Positions 1-8,124 of a stretch of 40,032 nucleotides of DNA are shown in pieces; positions within the stretch are counted from its first letter, which is position 1, and every line of letters begins with the position of its first letter. Origin of the DNA: Methanoculleus sp. (GTDB lineage: Archaea; Halobacteriota; Methanomicrobia; Methanomicrobiales; Methanoculleaceae); contig JAHDQM010000030.1 of assembly GCA_018433835.1 (NCBI GenBank), positions 1 to 40,032 on the forward strand, read 5' to 3'. The notes beneath the pieces were generated by a model. The model saw nothing but the letters and a program-made list of their open reading frames with translations. It was not told where the DNA came from and did no database searches. Made by a program: the position numbers and the translations under genes.

Positions 1-1435
1 GGCCACGCGATGGTCCCGGACGCCATGACCCAACACCGTTCACGAAGACGCGCCGACACCAGTTCGGCGATTGCGGATACCAGTCCAGACCGTTCCGGAC
101 CGTGTCACTAAAGCCAGGAAGAGACCCGACGCCCCAGCCGGAACTGGCGAGGCTATCGGCGTGGATATGCATCTCTACGATCACCGGCTCGCCGTCGGTG
201 ATCACGTAGTCGTTGGAGATCAGGCCGCCGGGACTCCGAGATTGATCGTCGTATATCCAACCGTTGGAGAAGTAATGGGCGCCGGGGGTTGTGTCCGTCC
301 AGATCGTCGTATCGAGATCCGGGCCGTTGAAGTCGTCGTAGAGGATGTAGGCGTTGTCCCGGCTGCCGGTATCGGTGGCTGCCGCATTCCCGTAGTACAT
401 CCAGATCAAGGTCACACCGGCGGGGAGATTGACCCAGATGACGGCCGAGTCGGATGCAGTATAGGACTCCTTCCAGTAGTCGAGAACGGTGCCGTCGTCG
501 GTCGCGAACCGGACGTCATCGAAGTCGCTCTGCATGCCGGGAAGGAACGAGACGACCTCACAGTGAGAGTAGTTATCGACCGCTGGCGGGTTGGTGATCG
601 TGATCGGCACCCGCGCTGTCCAGGCAGTGTTCCACCAGGTCATCTCCGGGCACGCGACGCCCCGGAAGACCGGGGCGGTGTTGATATCGACCTGCCCGAT
701 CTCGGCGGGCTTGGTGTAGACGACCTTGAAGGTCCGCGCCTCTTCGGCGTTGAGCGTCTGCCCCGCCGGGTCAAACGGCACCCACTCATACCAGTACTGC
801 TCCCGGGTCTCGGTGCCGGCGATATAAGGTTCCCGGACCGTGGCGGTTTCAGGAAGAGTTTCTCCACGGGTAACATTCTCAAAAGTACGATTTTCAGATG
901 TATTAATCTCAAGGGTGACGTTCCGGTACTCAATGATCGGGATCTCGACGGTATGCAACCGGTTCTCCCAGACGAACCACTCGGCCCGGGTGGCGTTTTC
1001 CTTCCCGTTGTGGAGCGCCCATGTGGCCCGGAAGTCCTCTGATTCGTCGAGGGCGATCGTGCTGTGCGCGGTGATCTCGAAGATCTCGGTGAAGGTGCCG
1101 AGATCCGGTGTGGTGTTCACCAGATGGATCTCAAGGTCTCCATCGGCGGCAGATCTGCTCTCATCCGTGATCCGGATGGTCCCGGTCTCCGGGTCGTAGG
1201 TTTTGAGCCGGATCTTGCCGGAACCGGTGACCACGCGGGTGATGTCTGTCGCCGGTGAGGTATCCGCACCGGGTTCTCCGGCACTCTCAATCTCCGCGGA
1301 GGTATTTATCCAGGACGTGGTATCCACATTCGATGTATTCGGTTCTGCGGCGCTCACGGCAGGAATGAACGCCGTGGCTATCATCAGCACCGTCATGAGA
1401 AGAGGAAAGACTCTCTCCATACGTCTCGTGCTCAT
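1..1435 (-). CDS. Secreted DUF2341 surface protein, C-terminus cut off by window edge
   Basis: The reading frame opens with an ATG at 1435 and stays open for 478 codons to the window edge, so the protein is incomplete. A weak Shine-Dalgarno (GGGAG) lies about 8 bases upstream. Residues 1-26 form a signal peptide (basic start, hydrophobic core, AVSAAE cleavage region). A threonine- and glutamate-rich region with several N-x-T/S glycosylation sites follows. From about residue 263 the sequence matches the DUF2341 pattern: WWNTAW near the start, F-L-P-G-M, DDVRF, LDYW and W-x-Y-Y-G-N. From about residue 350 (YDDFNG) a concanavalin/LamG-like fold probably begins. DUF2341 proteins are exported and often bind carbohydrate or form part of the envelope; the exact role here is inference. 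Confidence 0.8.
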   Translation of the reverse strand, partial: MSTRRMERVFPLLMTVLMIATAFIPAVSAAEPNTSNVDTTSWINTSAEIESAGEPGADTSPATDITRVVTGSGKIRLKTYDPETGTIRITDESRSAADGDLEIHLVNTTPDLGTFTEIFEITAHSTIALDESEDFRATWALHNGKENATRAEWFVWENRLHTVEIPIIEYRNVTLEINTSENRTFENVTRGETLPETATVREPYIAGTETREQYWYEWVPFDPAGQTLNAEEARTFKVVYTKPAEIGQVDINTAPVFRGVACPEMTWWNTAWTARVPITITNPPAVDNYSHCEVVSFLPGMQSDFDDVRFATDDGTVLDYWKESYTASDSAVIWVNLPAGVTLIWMYYGNAAATDTGSRDNAYILYDDFNGPDLDTTIWTDTTPGAHYFSNGWIYDDQSRSPGGLISNDYVITDGEPVIVEMHIHADSLASSGWGVGSLPGFSDTVRNGLDWYPQSPNWCRRVFVNGVGSWRPGPSRG

Positions 1436-1520
1436 TTGGTAATCTCCCTTCGAACCGGAGGCAAAAACAAGGACACCCTTAAGCATGAAGAGAGCCAACG
1501 TATTTTGCCTGCGGGCTGTC

Positions 1521-1559
1521 GTGATGTTCGTCCCACCCTCGACAGCGGACGAACATCAC
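1521..1559. repeat. 13-bp perfect inverted repeat upstream of the surface-protein gene
   Basis: The arms GTGATGTTCGTCC (1521-1533) and GGACGAACATCAC (1547-1559) pair perfectly across a 13-base spacer. A competing hairpin, CTGTCG (1516-1521) with CGACAG (1540-1545), uses the same bases. The site sits 86-124 bases before the start codon of the DUF2341 gene, so it could be an operator or a leader hairpin. No T-run follows on either strand. Confidence 0.55.
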
Positions 1560-2059
1560 TCATTTCTCATTGAATTCGTGAATTATCGATCGGGCACCCC
1601 ACGAATGCTCTCGCGGCTGTTCGACCAAGGAAGTAAAATCTCCATGGTCTGATATATACATCCACCGATTAATCGCACTGAAGAATACCAATGGCACTGG
1701 AAAAACAAATTACACCGAGAATAATCCATTTTCGCGCGATCAGTAGCGCCATTCCCGGGTCGCGGCACTCCTGCCAGCACTCCCGCCATGGAATGAGGCG
1801 GTCGGCATCGAACTGCAGAGGCACCGGAACGTTACACGCGAACGGATCTTACTCTCCGGTGCGTCCGCGATTATGCAGAACATTCCTGGACCTCGCCGCT
1901 TTTTGCCTTAACAACGGGACAGATGGGATCGTCCCCTCACCACCACCGCTTCACCGGCCGGATGACCTTCTCCCCCTCCGCCCGGGATCGTCCACCGCTG
2001 ACAAGACCGAATAGCCTTCCATTGCCGCCGGGTAGGGTGCGAGCACCTCCCGTAGAATC

Positions 2060-2221
2060 CCTGCAGGGATGGGACCCGGCCCCGAACTCGGCGTCGGAAA
2101 TGGTGCCGGCGTGGCAGTAGGGGAAGCCGAAGTTCAGCCCGGGCTCGGGCGCCCGGTTGAGCTCGTCGAGCGGAATGTCGTCCCTCATCCCGTCTGCTCC
2201 GTTGTCGGTGAACCGGAGACC
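2060..2221 (-). pseudogene. Remnant of a PQQ-dependent sugar (sorbosone-type) dehydrogenase
   Basis: On the minus strand a stretch of about 53 codons reads F-T-D-N-G-A-D-G, then D-E-L-N-R-A-P-E-P-G-L-N-F-G-F-P-Y-C-H, then G-T-I-S-D-A-E-F-G and H-P-C. This is the signature block of the soluble glucose/sorbosone dehydrogenase beta-propeller family, in which TDNG-R-D and DELN-APxPG-xxGxPYCH are conserved. A TGA at 2222-2224 precedes it in frame, and similarity fades after the HPC at about 2063. Family members run to roughly 350-450 residues, so only a fragment remains. The rest of 1436-2309 shows no credible gene. Confidence 0.65.
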
Positions 2222-2309
2222 TCATATTTCCGCTACAACCCCGGGGGCGGGATAGTGTTTGTCGTTCCGCACCGATGCGCATATTCCCCGGAGACGCGCA
2301 CAGGTGGGT

Positions 2310-2489
2310 ATGAAGAACGTCGACATGACGGTCGAAGGAAACATCCTCACCATACGGGTGGATCTCGAAAAAGAGTTCGGCGCATCGAAGAGCGGGAAAT
2401 CGATCACGATCGCCTCCACCGAGGGCAACGTCTCGGTGCCGGGGCACGAAGAGATTAAGATCGGGTTGAACATCTACCGGAAGAAGTAA
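2310..2489 (+). CDS. Small conserved protein of unknown function (59 aa)
   Basis: The ATG at 2310 follows CAGGTGGGT, a plausible ribosome-binding site, so the longer frame from 2259 is not needed. The protein is 59 residues, without membrane segments or cysteines. It begins with an alternating beta-like stretch (N-x-L-T-I-R-V-D-L), then a central S-K-S-G-K-S-I-T-I-A-S-T-E-G-N motif, and ends I-G-L-N-I-Y-R-K-K. I recall short proteins with this SGKS-ASTEGN core as conserved in archaea and some bacteria, but no function is known to me. It converges with the glycosylase gene, whose stop is 9 bases away. Confidence 0.8.
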   Translation: MKNVDMTVEGNILTIRVDLEKEFGASKSGKSITIASTEGNVSVPGHEEIKIGLNIYRKK

Positions 2490-2497
2490 GCCGGCGG

Positions 2498-3178
2498 TCA
2501 GTCCCGCCCCCCGGCGCACTGGAGCAGTCCGTGAACCTCCCGGACGGGGCAGCGGTCGCAGAGCGGCGACTTTTTGCAGACGGTCTTGCCCAGGCGAACG
2601 ATCTGGGCGTGATAGTCGTTGAAGAGTTCCACGTCCGCAGAGAGGTTCTCCGCGAAGAGGCGCTGCGTCAGGTCGTAGGACGCCCCTTCGGGGAGGAGGC
2701 CGTATCGGGAGAATATCCGCCTGGTGTAAGCGTCGACGACGAAGACCGGCTTTTCGCAGGCGTACAGCAGGATGGTGTCCGCCGTCTCCTTCCCGAGGCC
2801 GCGGAGGGCGAGCAGGCGTTCGCGCAGGGCGCCGGTCTCCACGGCCGCCATCGCCGCCGGGTCCGCCCGGAACTCGGCGACGTAGACCCCGGCGAACTCC
2901 CGGATCCGCTCCGCCTTCTGGTTGTAGAACCGGGAAGGGACGATCAGGCGGGCGATGTCGGCGGTATCGGCCCCGGCGAGCCGGTGAGGGTCGAGCATCC
3001 CGGCGTCCTGCAGGTTACGGACGGCCTGCGCCGCGTTCGTCCAGGAGACGTTCTGGGCAAGGATGGCGCCGACCATCGTCTCGAAGGGCGTCTTTGCGGG
3101 CCACCAGTGCTGGTGGCCGAACGCAGTGGAGAGGGCGCCGTAGATATCGAGCAGATCGTCGGTGAGGGCCGCCGTCAT
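2498..3178 (-). CDS. Endonuclease III-family (HhH-GPD) DNA glycosylase, probably monofunctional
   Basis: The 226-residue protein has the HhH-GPD fold of base-excision-repair glycosylases. The early block G-x-Q-H-W-W-P-A, the Q-N-V-S-W segment and the F-Y-N-Q-K-A block are typical of the MagIII-like branch. The helix-hairpin-helix is L-R-G-L-G-K-E-T-A-D (125-134) and the catalytic aspartate is D149 in F-V-V-D-A-Y. The lysine that gives endonuclease III its lyase activity is replaced by Glu131, so base removal without strand cleavage is expected. Four cysteines (201, 207, 210, 221) could hold an iron-sulfur cluster, although the spacing is unusual and the last is distant. The start ATG overlaps the nadE stop (TGATG), so the two genes are co-transcribed. 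Confidence 0.88.
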   Translation of the reverse strand: MTAALTDDLLDIYGALSTAFGHQHWWPAKTPFETMVGAILAQNVSWTNAAQAVRNLQDAGMLDPHRLAGADTADIARLIVPSRFYNQKAERIREFAGVYVAEFRADPAAMAAVETGALRERLLALRGLGKETADTILLYACEKPVFVVDAYTRRIFSRYGLLPEGASYDLTQRLFAENLSADVELFNDYHAQIVRLGKTVCKKSPLCDRCPVREVHGLLQCAGGRD

Positions 3179-4770
3179 CAACGCCACCAGGGCTTCGCGG
3201 CGATCGGCATGTGCCAGTCCGTCCCGAACGCCCGATCGGTCACCCTGATCCCGGGCGGAGCCTGCCGGCGCTTGAACTCCGCCTGCCCGACCATCCGGAG
3301 GACCTCCCTGACGGTCTCTGCAGGATACCCGGCGGCGATGATCTCGCCCGGGGACTCGAAGCAGTCGATGCGACGGTGGAGGATCGCGTCGAGGAGGTCG
3401 TAGGGGGGGAGGATCTCCTCGTCGATCTGGCCGGGCCGGAGCTCCGCGGAGGGGGGTTTTGCGAGCACCCGGCCGGGGATGACGGGCTGCTTCGCGTTCA
3501 GCCACCGGGCAATCCGGTAGACCATCCCCTTCTGGACGTCGGCGATCACGGAAAGTCCCCCCGCCGCATCCCCGTAGAGGGTGCAGTAGCCGACCGCGGC
3601 TTCCGACTTGTTCCCGGTGGAGAGGAGCATGGAGCCGAACTTGTTCGCGAAGGCCATCAGGACCGTCGCCCGGATCCTGGCCTGCAGGTTCTCCTCGGTG
3701 ATGTTGGGGGCAAGCCCCGCGAAGACTCCCGCGAGGGCTCCGTCGAACGCCTCCATCATCGGAGCGATCGGGATGCACTCCACCCGGATACCGAGGTTCT
3801 TTGCAAGTTTTTGGGCATCCTCGATGTTCTCGGCGGAGGTGTGGGGGGAGGGGAGGAGCACCCCGAGGACGTTCTCCGGCCCGAGCGCCCGGACGGCAAC
3901 GGCGGCCACGAGCGACGAGTCGATCCCGCCGGAGAGGCCGAGGTGGACGGATCTAAACCCGCACTTGTGGACGTAGTCGCGGGTGCCGAGCACCAGCGCC
4001 CGCCAGATCTCGGACTCGGGGCCCTGGTCGTCAGGCGCGATCGCCTGCGGGACGGGGCGGGCGAGGTCGACGGTCACGACGTCTTCGGCAAAGGCCGCAC
4101 CGCGGGCAATAAGGGTTCCGTCGGCGGAAAAGGCAGCACTTCGGCCGTCAAAGACCAGGTCGTCGTTTCCGCCGACGAGGTTTGCTCTGGCGATTGCGAC
4201 CCGATGCTCCCTCGCGGTCCGGGAGAGCGTCTCCTCGCGCAGGCGCTGTTTGCCTGCGGCAAACGGCGATGCGGAGAGGTTCACGATCGCGTCCGGCACC
4301 GGCCCGCCGCACCGGACCTCCTCGCCGATGGTGACCCCGACCGTCCTTTCGCCGATGCGGAGGAGCTCGGGAGTCGGGGGCGCCGGCTCGAAGTAGCGGG
4401 CTTCATCGAGGATGCCGCTGGGGATATGGGTTTTCCGGAACGTTTCCCCTACTGCACCGCCCCGGAGGAGGGCGGCTGCATTGAAGAGCGGCCGGCCGGT
4501 GCCGGAGGGGTTCGGCTCGGCGAAACCGACGAGCACCGGCGGCGCATCGGCGAGCCTTGCGGCCAGGTTTTCCAGGGTGGTGAGGCTCCGCGCTATAAAC
4601 CCCGTATCAAGCAGCAGGTCCCGGGAAGGGCAGCCGGGCAGGGAAAGTTCCGGGGCGACGATCAGGTCCGGCCGGTGGCGGGACGCCTCCGCGACACCCG
4701 CCGCTATCCGGTCGGCGTTGCCGGCGAGGTCGCCGACGACCGTGTTCACCTGAAGGAGCGAGATCTTCAT
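3178..4770 (-). CDS. nadE: NAD+ synthetase with N-terminal nitrilase (glutaminase-like) domain
   Basis: This 530-residue enzyme makes NAD+ from deamido-NAD+ and ATP, the last step of NAD synthesis. Residues 1-250 are a nitrilase-type glutaminase domain with Glu41 (A-P-E-L-S) and Lys113 (F-R-K-T-H). At the expected nucleophile (usually I-C-E-D) the sequence is T-I-G-E-E, so Gly149 stands where the catalytic Cys should be; the nearest cysteine is Cys154. Residues 255-530 are the synthetase domain, with the ATP-pyrophosphatase loop S-G-G-I-D-S-S (280-286) and the S-T-G-N-K-S-E block. Length fits the glutamine-dependent family. The enzyme may therefore rely on free ammonia (inference). The downstream glycosylase gene overlaps its stop codon. 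Confidence 0.93.
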   Translation of the reverse strand: MKISLLQVNTVVGDLAGNADRIAAGVAEASRHRPDLIVAPELSLPGCPSRDLLLDTGFIARSLTTLENLAARLADAPPVLVGFAEPNPSGTGRPLFNAAALLRGGAVGETFRKTHIPSGILDEARYFEPAPPTPELLRIGERTVGVTIGEEVRCGGPVPDAIVNLSASPFAAGKQRLREETLSRTAREHRVAIARANLVGGNDDLVFDGRSAAFSADGTLIARGAAFAEDVVTVDLARPVPQAIAPDDQGPESEIWRALVLGTRDYVHKCGFRSVHLGLSGGIDSSLVAAVAVRALGPENVLGVLLPSPHTSAENIEDAQKLAKNLGIRVECIPIAPMMEAFDGALAGVFAGLAPNITEENLQARIRATVLMAFANKFGSMLLSTGNKSEAAVGYCTLYGDAAGGLSVIADVQKGMVYRIARWLNAKQPVIPGRVLAKPPSAELRPGQIDEEILPPYDLLDAILHRRIDCFESPGEIIAAGYPAETVREVLRMVGQAEFKRRQAPPGIRVTDRAFGTDWHMPIAAKPWWR

Positions 4771-5165
4771 AGTTGTCCCCTGATTATCCTGATCAGTAAT
4801 GGCTGAACGGATGGCATATGCCTTTGCATGACCTCGTTCTCGTGGAAGGGGAGCCGCCGGGACCGGGTGCGCCTTCCTGCCGATCAGATCCATTTTAAAG
4901 CCTAAAAGCCAAAGCGCCTTGTGGAGATCATGCAGAGAGGATGCCGTGGAGCGGTGTCCCCCTTTTGGATATTCAGAGGTCCGGCTGCGTTTCGTAACCG
5001 TATTCGGGGGCGAGCAGCCTGATCTCCGGGCGGCGCCGGCCTGCACGGAGGGATACCCGCCTCCTTCTGCTTGCGGCATCGATCCTCGTCGCCTTCGCTG
5101 CGAACGCCGCCGGGCTTCTTGCCGGGATTACCAGTGTCCTCCCGCACCTGCTGTACCTGCCGATC
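4771..5165 (+). other. Non-annotated 5' region of the sensor kinase, with a probable frameshift
   Basis: The stretch between the nadE start and the first usable kinase start codon is not empty. The kinase frame is open from 4998, after a TAA at 4995-4997, and encodes a basic segment and a first hydrophobic helix (LLLLAASILVAFAANAAG), but offers no ATG, GTG or TTG before 5166. A TATA-like TTTTAAAG (about 4892-4899), a GGAG at 4923 and an ATG at 4930 form a normal gene start in another frame. One extra G in the G-run 5006-5010 would join that ATG to the kinase frame. Confidence 0.5.
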
Positions 5166-6356
5166 GTGCTTGCCGCCTACTGGTTCCCCCGCCGCGGCAT
5201 CAGCATCTCGATCGCTCTCGCCCTCGGGTATCTGGCGATGGCCCTGCCCTTCGCCGGGGGAGACGCCGGGCTGGTCGTTTCGGCTCTCGCGCGGGCGGTA
5301 GTCTTCGCCGCCATCGGCGCCGTCGTATCCCTCCTCTCTCTCCGGCTGCGGGAGCAGGAAGAGCGCTACCGGGGGGTTTTCGATAACTCGGAGGCGGGAA
5401 CGTTCATCGTTGTACCGGGGGAGGCCAGCCCGCGCATCGAGGAGGCAAACTACGTGGGCGCCATCCTCCTCGGCTCCACGACGAAGGACCTGATCGGAGA
5501 GCCCGTCACCGGGTTCCTCGACGATCCCGGTGCCTGGGAGGCGTTCGAGGCGGAGATCGACCGGAATGGTGCAGTCTACGAGTATGAAACGGCCCTCCGC
5601 CGCGCCGACGGGGCCGCTGTCCAGGTGCTCGCGTCGGGCGGCCGGCTCCCCGACGGGCGGATCGTCCTCACGCTCGTCGATATCACTGCCCGGAAGAACG
5701 CCGAGGACGCGCTCCGCCGGACAAACGCCAAGCTGAACATGCTGGGACGGCTCACCCGGAACGACCTCGCGGCGGCGGTGTCCGGCCTCCTCGAGCGGAT
5801 CGCCGGGGGGATGCGGCAGTTTGACGACCCCGCCGTCCGCCGGCATCTGGAGATCCTCTCCGAGGGTGCCCGGCTCGTGCAGCGCCGCGCAGAGATCACC
5901 CGGGACTACCAGGACCTCGGTCTCCGGCCGCCGGGCTGGCAGCCGCTGCAGAAGACGATCCAGGAAGCGGTATCGTGCCTGCTGCTCCCCGGGTTATCGG
6001 TCAGGCCCTGGGTGGAGCGGATCGAGGTCTTCGCCGACCCGATGCTCGACCGGGTCTTTGCGAACCTGATCGAGAACGCCGCCCGCCATGGAAAGACAGC
6101 TTCAAAGGTCGTCATCACCTACCTGATCCGGGACGACGGGCTCTCGATCTGCGTTGAAGACGACGGTGAGGGTGTCCCCGAACCGGAGAAAGAGAGGATC
6201 TTTGCATACGGCGTCGGCACCGACGGCGGGCTCGGGCTCTTCCTCGTCCGGGAGATCCTCTCCATCACCGGCATGACGATCCGCGAGACCGGGACGCCCG
6301 GTGAGGGGGCGAGGTTCGTGATACATGTGCCCCCCGGCGGATACCGGATAATTTGA
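5166..6356 (+). CDS. Membrane PAS sensor histidine kinase-like protein lacking the phospho-acceptor His
   Basis: From the GTG at 5166 the product is 396 residues; the true protein probably begins earlier, because a first membrane helix is encoded upstream in the same frame. Residues 12-60 hold further membrane helices, about 65-180 a PAS domain (V-D-I-T-A-R-K-N-A-E exit), and 285-390 a HATPase_c domain with N-box (N300, N304), D-D-G-E-G-V-P (332-338) and G-L-G-L-F-L (355-360). The dimerisation helix reads L-T-R-N-D-L (196-201), whereas methanogen kinases of this type have T-R-H-D; Asn199 therefore sits where His is expected. ATP binding looks intact but autophosphorylation on His does not. 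The next gene starts 9 bases after the stop, so the two form an operon. Confidence 0.8.
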   Translation: MLAAYWFPRRGISISIALALGYLAMALPFAGGDAGLVVSALARAVVFAAIGAVVSLLSLRLREQEERYRGVFDNSEAGTFIVVPGEASPRIEEANYVGAILLGSTTKDLIGEPVTGFLDDPGAWEAFEAEIDRNGAVYEYETALRRADGAAVQVLASGGRLPDGRIVLTLVDITARKNAEDALRRTNAKLNMLGRLTRNDLAAAVSGLLERIAGGMRQFDDPAVRRHLEILSEGARLVQRRAEITRDYQDLGLRPPGWQPLQKTIQEAVSCLLLPGLSVRPWVERIEVFADPMLDRVFANLIENAARHGKTASKVVITYLIRDDGLSICVEDDGEGVPEPEKERIFAYGVGTDGGLGLFLVREILSITGMTIRETGTPGEGARFVIHVPPGGYRII

Positions 6357-6365
6357 GGTGAAACT

Positions 6366-7598
6366 ATGTTTGCAAAGATGTTCATCCCGACAGACCTCTC
6401 TGAGGCCTCCGTCGCCATGGCGGAGCGGGTCGGTGAGGTCCCGGGCGTCCGCGAGGTCGTCCTCTTCCACGCCCGGACACCGGCCGGCCCCTCGTCCGCC
6501 GATGACGTGCTCCGGCGGATGCAGGAGCTGGTGCAGCGACAGGGATACCCCGTCGAGGTGGTGCTGGCGGAGGACGACGGAACGCCTGTCCCGGAGAGGA
6601 TGCTCAGGGCCGCCGCCGGGATGGGTGCGAGCCTGATCGCGATGGGGGTCAGGGATCAGGGCCTGCTCCGGAACCTCTTCTCCGGGAACGTTGCGGCCAC
6701 CGTGCTCCGGGATGCCCGGATACACGTCCTGATCGTCCCGCAGTCAGGAGAAGGCAGGCCGCCGCTCTTTGCACGGGTTCTGGTGCCGACCGATCTCGCG
6801 GCTCCGGCTCCTGAAGTCCGCACGGCACTGGAAGATCCTGTCGGGACCGGGACGGCGTTGCTCCTGCACGTCGTCGAACCCGGACGCGCAGAGGCGGAGC
6901 AGGAGGCAGGCGACCGGCTCGCGGCTCTCTGTAACGGTCTCTCACCCACGGGGCGCGAGATTGAGGTGCTGGTACGGGCCGGGGACCCGGCGCGCACCAT
7001 CTGTGCCGTAGCAGACGAGATCGATGCCTCCGCGGTCGTCATCCCGCGCATCGGGAAGCGCGACGCCCTGGGAAGCGCCCTGCTCGGGAGCGTCACGAGT
7101 GCCGTCGCGGGGTGCGTGAAACAGCCGATACTGGTGCTGGCGGTCTCGATCCACCTGCAGATCGAGACCCGGGAACTGCGAAGCGAGGAGTTTGGGCTCG
7201 CCGAGGAGATCTGGCTCGACTACCACCAGTTGAAGGCGGACCCGGAGACTGACCGGATATTCGGGGTCTTTGCGGACGGTACCATCGTCTCCGTTGCCCG
7301 GTGCCGCCGGCACCCGGACGGTTACGAGGTCGACGGCGTCTTCACCCCGGTCCGGTTCCGGGGCAGGGGATATGCCCGGAGGGCGATGGACGCGCTCGTC
7401 GAGGCGTGCCAGCACGACACCCTGTACATGCACTCGGTCCGGAACCTCGTCGATTTTTACGGGGCGTACGGGTTCATATCGATACCGGAGAGCGACCTTC
7501 CGCCGACCATCCGGGCGAGGTTCGCGTTTGCTCTCGGGGAGATGGAAGGGGCGAACGTCCAGCCGATGCGGCGTGCCGCAGGCTGGTTCCAGAGATAA
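6366..7598 (+). CDS. Tandem universal-stress-protein domains fused to a GNAT acetyltransferase
   Basis: The 410-residue cytoplasmic protein has three parts. Residues 1-125 and 134-260 are two UspA-like domains, each opening with V/I-P-T-D-L and closing with a degenerate nucleotide-loop motif (L-F-S-G-N at 104-108; L-L-G-S-V at 239-243). Residues 265-400 are a GNAT N-acetyltransferase, with the acetyl-CoA loop R-G-R-G-Y-A-R-R (332-339) and the later F-Y-G-A-Y-G-F strand. An AGGTGA ribosome-binding site precedes the ATG. In other organisms USP-like or cNMP domains control acetyltransferases allosterically, so nucleotide-gated acetylation is a reasonable inference. It follows the sensor kinase-like gene by 9 bases; the substrate is unknown. 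Confidence 0.85.
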   Translation: MFAKMFIPTDLSEASVAMAERVGEVPGVREVVLFHARTPAGPSSADDVLRRMQELVQRQGYPVEVVLAEDDGTPVPERMLRAAAGMGASLIAMGVRDQGLLRNLFSGNVAATVLRDARIHVLIVPQSGEGRPPLFARVLVPTDLAAPAPEVRTALEDPVGTGTALLLHVVEPGRAEAEQEAGDRLAALCNGLSPTGREIEVLVRAGDPARTICAVADEIDASAVVIPRIGKRDALGSALLGSVTSAVAGCVKQPILVLAVSIHLQIETRELRSEEFGLAEEIWLDYHQLKADPETDRIFGVFADGTIVSVARCRRHPDGYEVDGVFTPVRFRGRGYARRAMDALVEACQHDTLYMHSVRNLVDFYGAYGFISIPESDLPPTIRARFAFALGEMEGANVQPMRRAAGWFQR

Positions 7599-7649
7599 GG
7601 CGAGCGTGGCACAGCCTTCTGCCGCCCGCCGCTCTCAACAGCGCGAGGT

Positions 7650-7820
7650 TCAGTCGTCGTAGAGTACCGGGGCTTCCGCATCGTCGTCGATGTCGTCGGG
7701 GTACGGGACATCGACGATGACCGAGCCGTCTTCGAGGATGTCGCCGATCTCGATTGAAACCCCGGCAGGAAACTCCCGCTCCTCTGTTCTGCCGTCAGAC
7801 CGTTTGACGTATGCCCACAT
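7650..7820 (-). CDS. Small acidic protein of unknown function (56 aa)
   Basis: A strong ribosome-binding site (GGAGGTA) lies 5 bases before the ATG at 7820, which fixes the start; the frame itself extends further upstream without one. The 56-residue product starts M-W-A-Y-V-K-R, is strongly acidic at the end (D-D-I-D-D-D-A-E), and has alternating hydrophobic residues suggesting a small beta fold. I do not recognise a family. It converges with the USP-GNAT gene. Confidence 0.68.
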   Translation of the reverse strand: MWAYVKRSDGRTEEREFPAGVSIEIGDILEDGSVIVDVPYPDDIDDDAEAPVLYDD

Positions 7821-8090
7821 GCTGTACCTCCACGAATCCATTGTTTCAGCGCTCCCGGTACACCCGGCCCGGGCAGGGCCCCTGACCCGGTGCATCCCCG
7901 TGAGCATGCTCCTATTCCAGTATCAGATATCAGTCGGATAAAGATTTTCCTGTTTAAAAAGTGGAGGTATGCCGAATATTCTGGATTTCCGGGGCGGTGT
8001 GGGTAAAAGCGCGTGCCGGTTGACACGGAGAGAGATGTGCCTTCTGGAGTTTCCCCATCGTTTTGCCGGATCGGCGGGACGATGAACAGC

Positions 8091-8100
8091 CATATATATC
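8091..8100 (+). promoter_or_regulatory. TATA box for the phosphodiesterase gene; likely leaderless transcript
   Basis: CATATATATC is centred about 29 bases before the ATG at 8125, so transcription should begin at or just before the start codon. This argues against the in-frame GTG at 8101. The remaining intergenic bases (7821-8090) are AT-richer than their surroundings but show no other gene. Confidence 0.6.
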
Positions 8101-8124
8101 GTGACAGCGGTCAGGAATGCATAC

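Noticed and set aside
71..1042. Long plus-strand open frame at the left end
   Set aside because: It is a shadow of the minus-strand surface-protein gene, which has a signal peptide and DUF2341 motifs; the plus frame is arginine-rich and without family.
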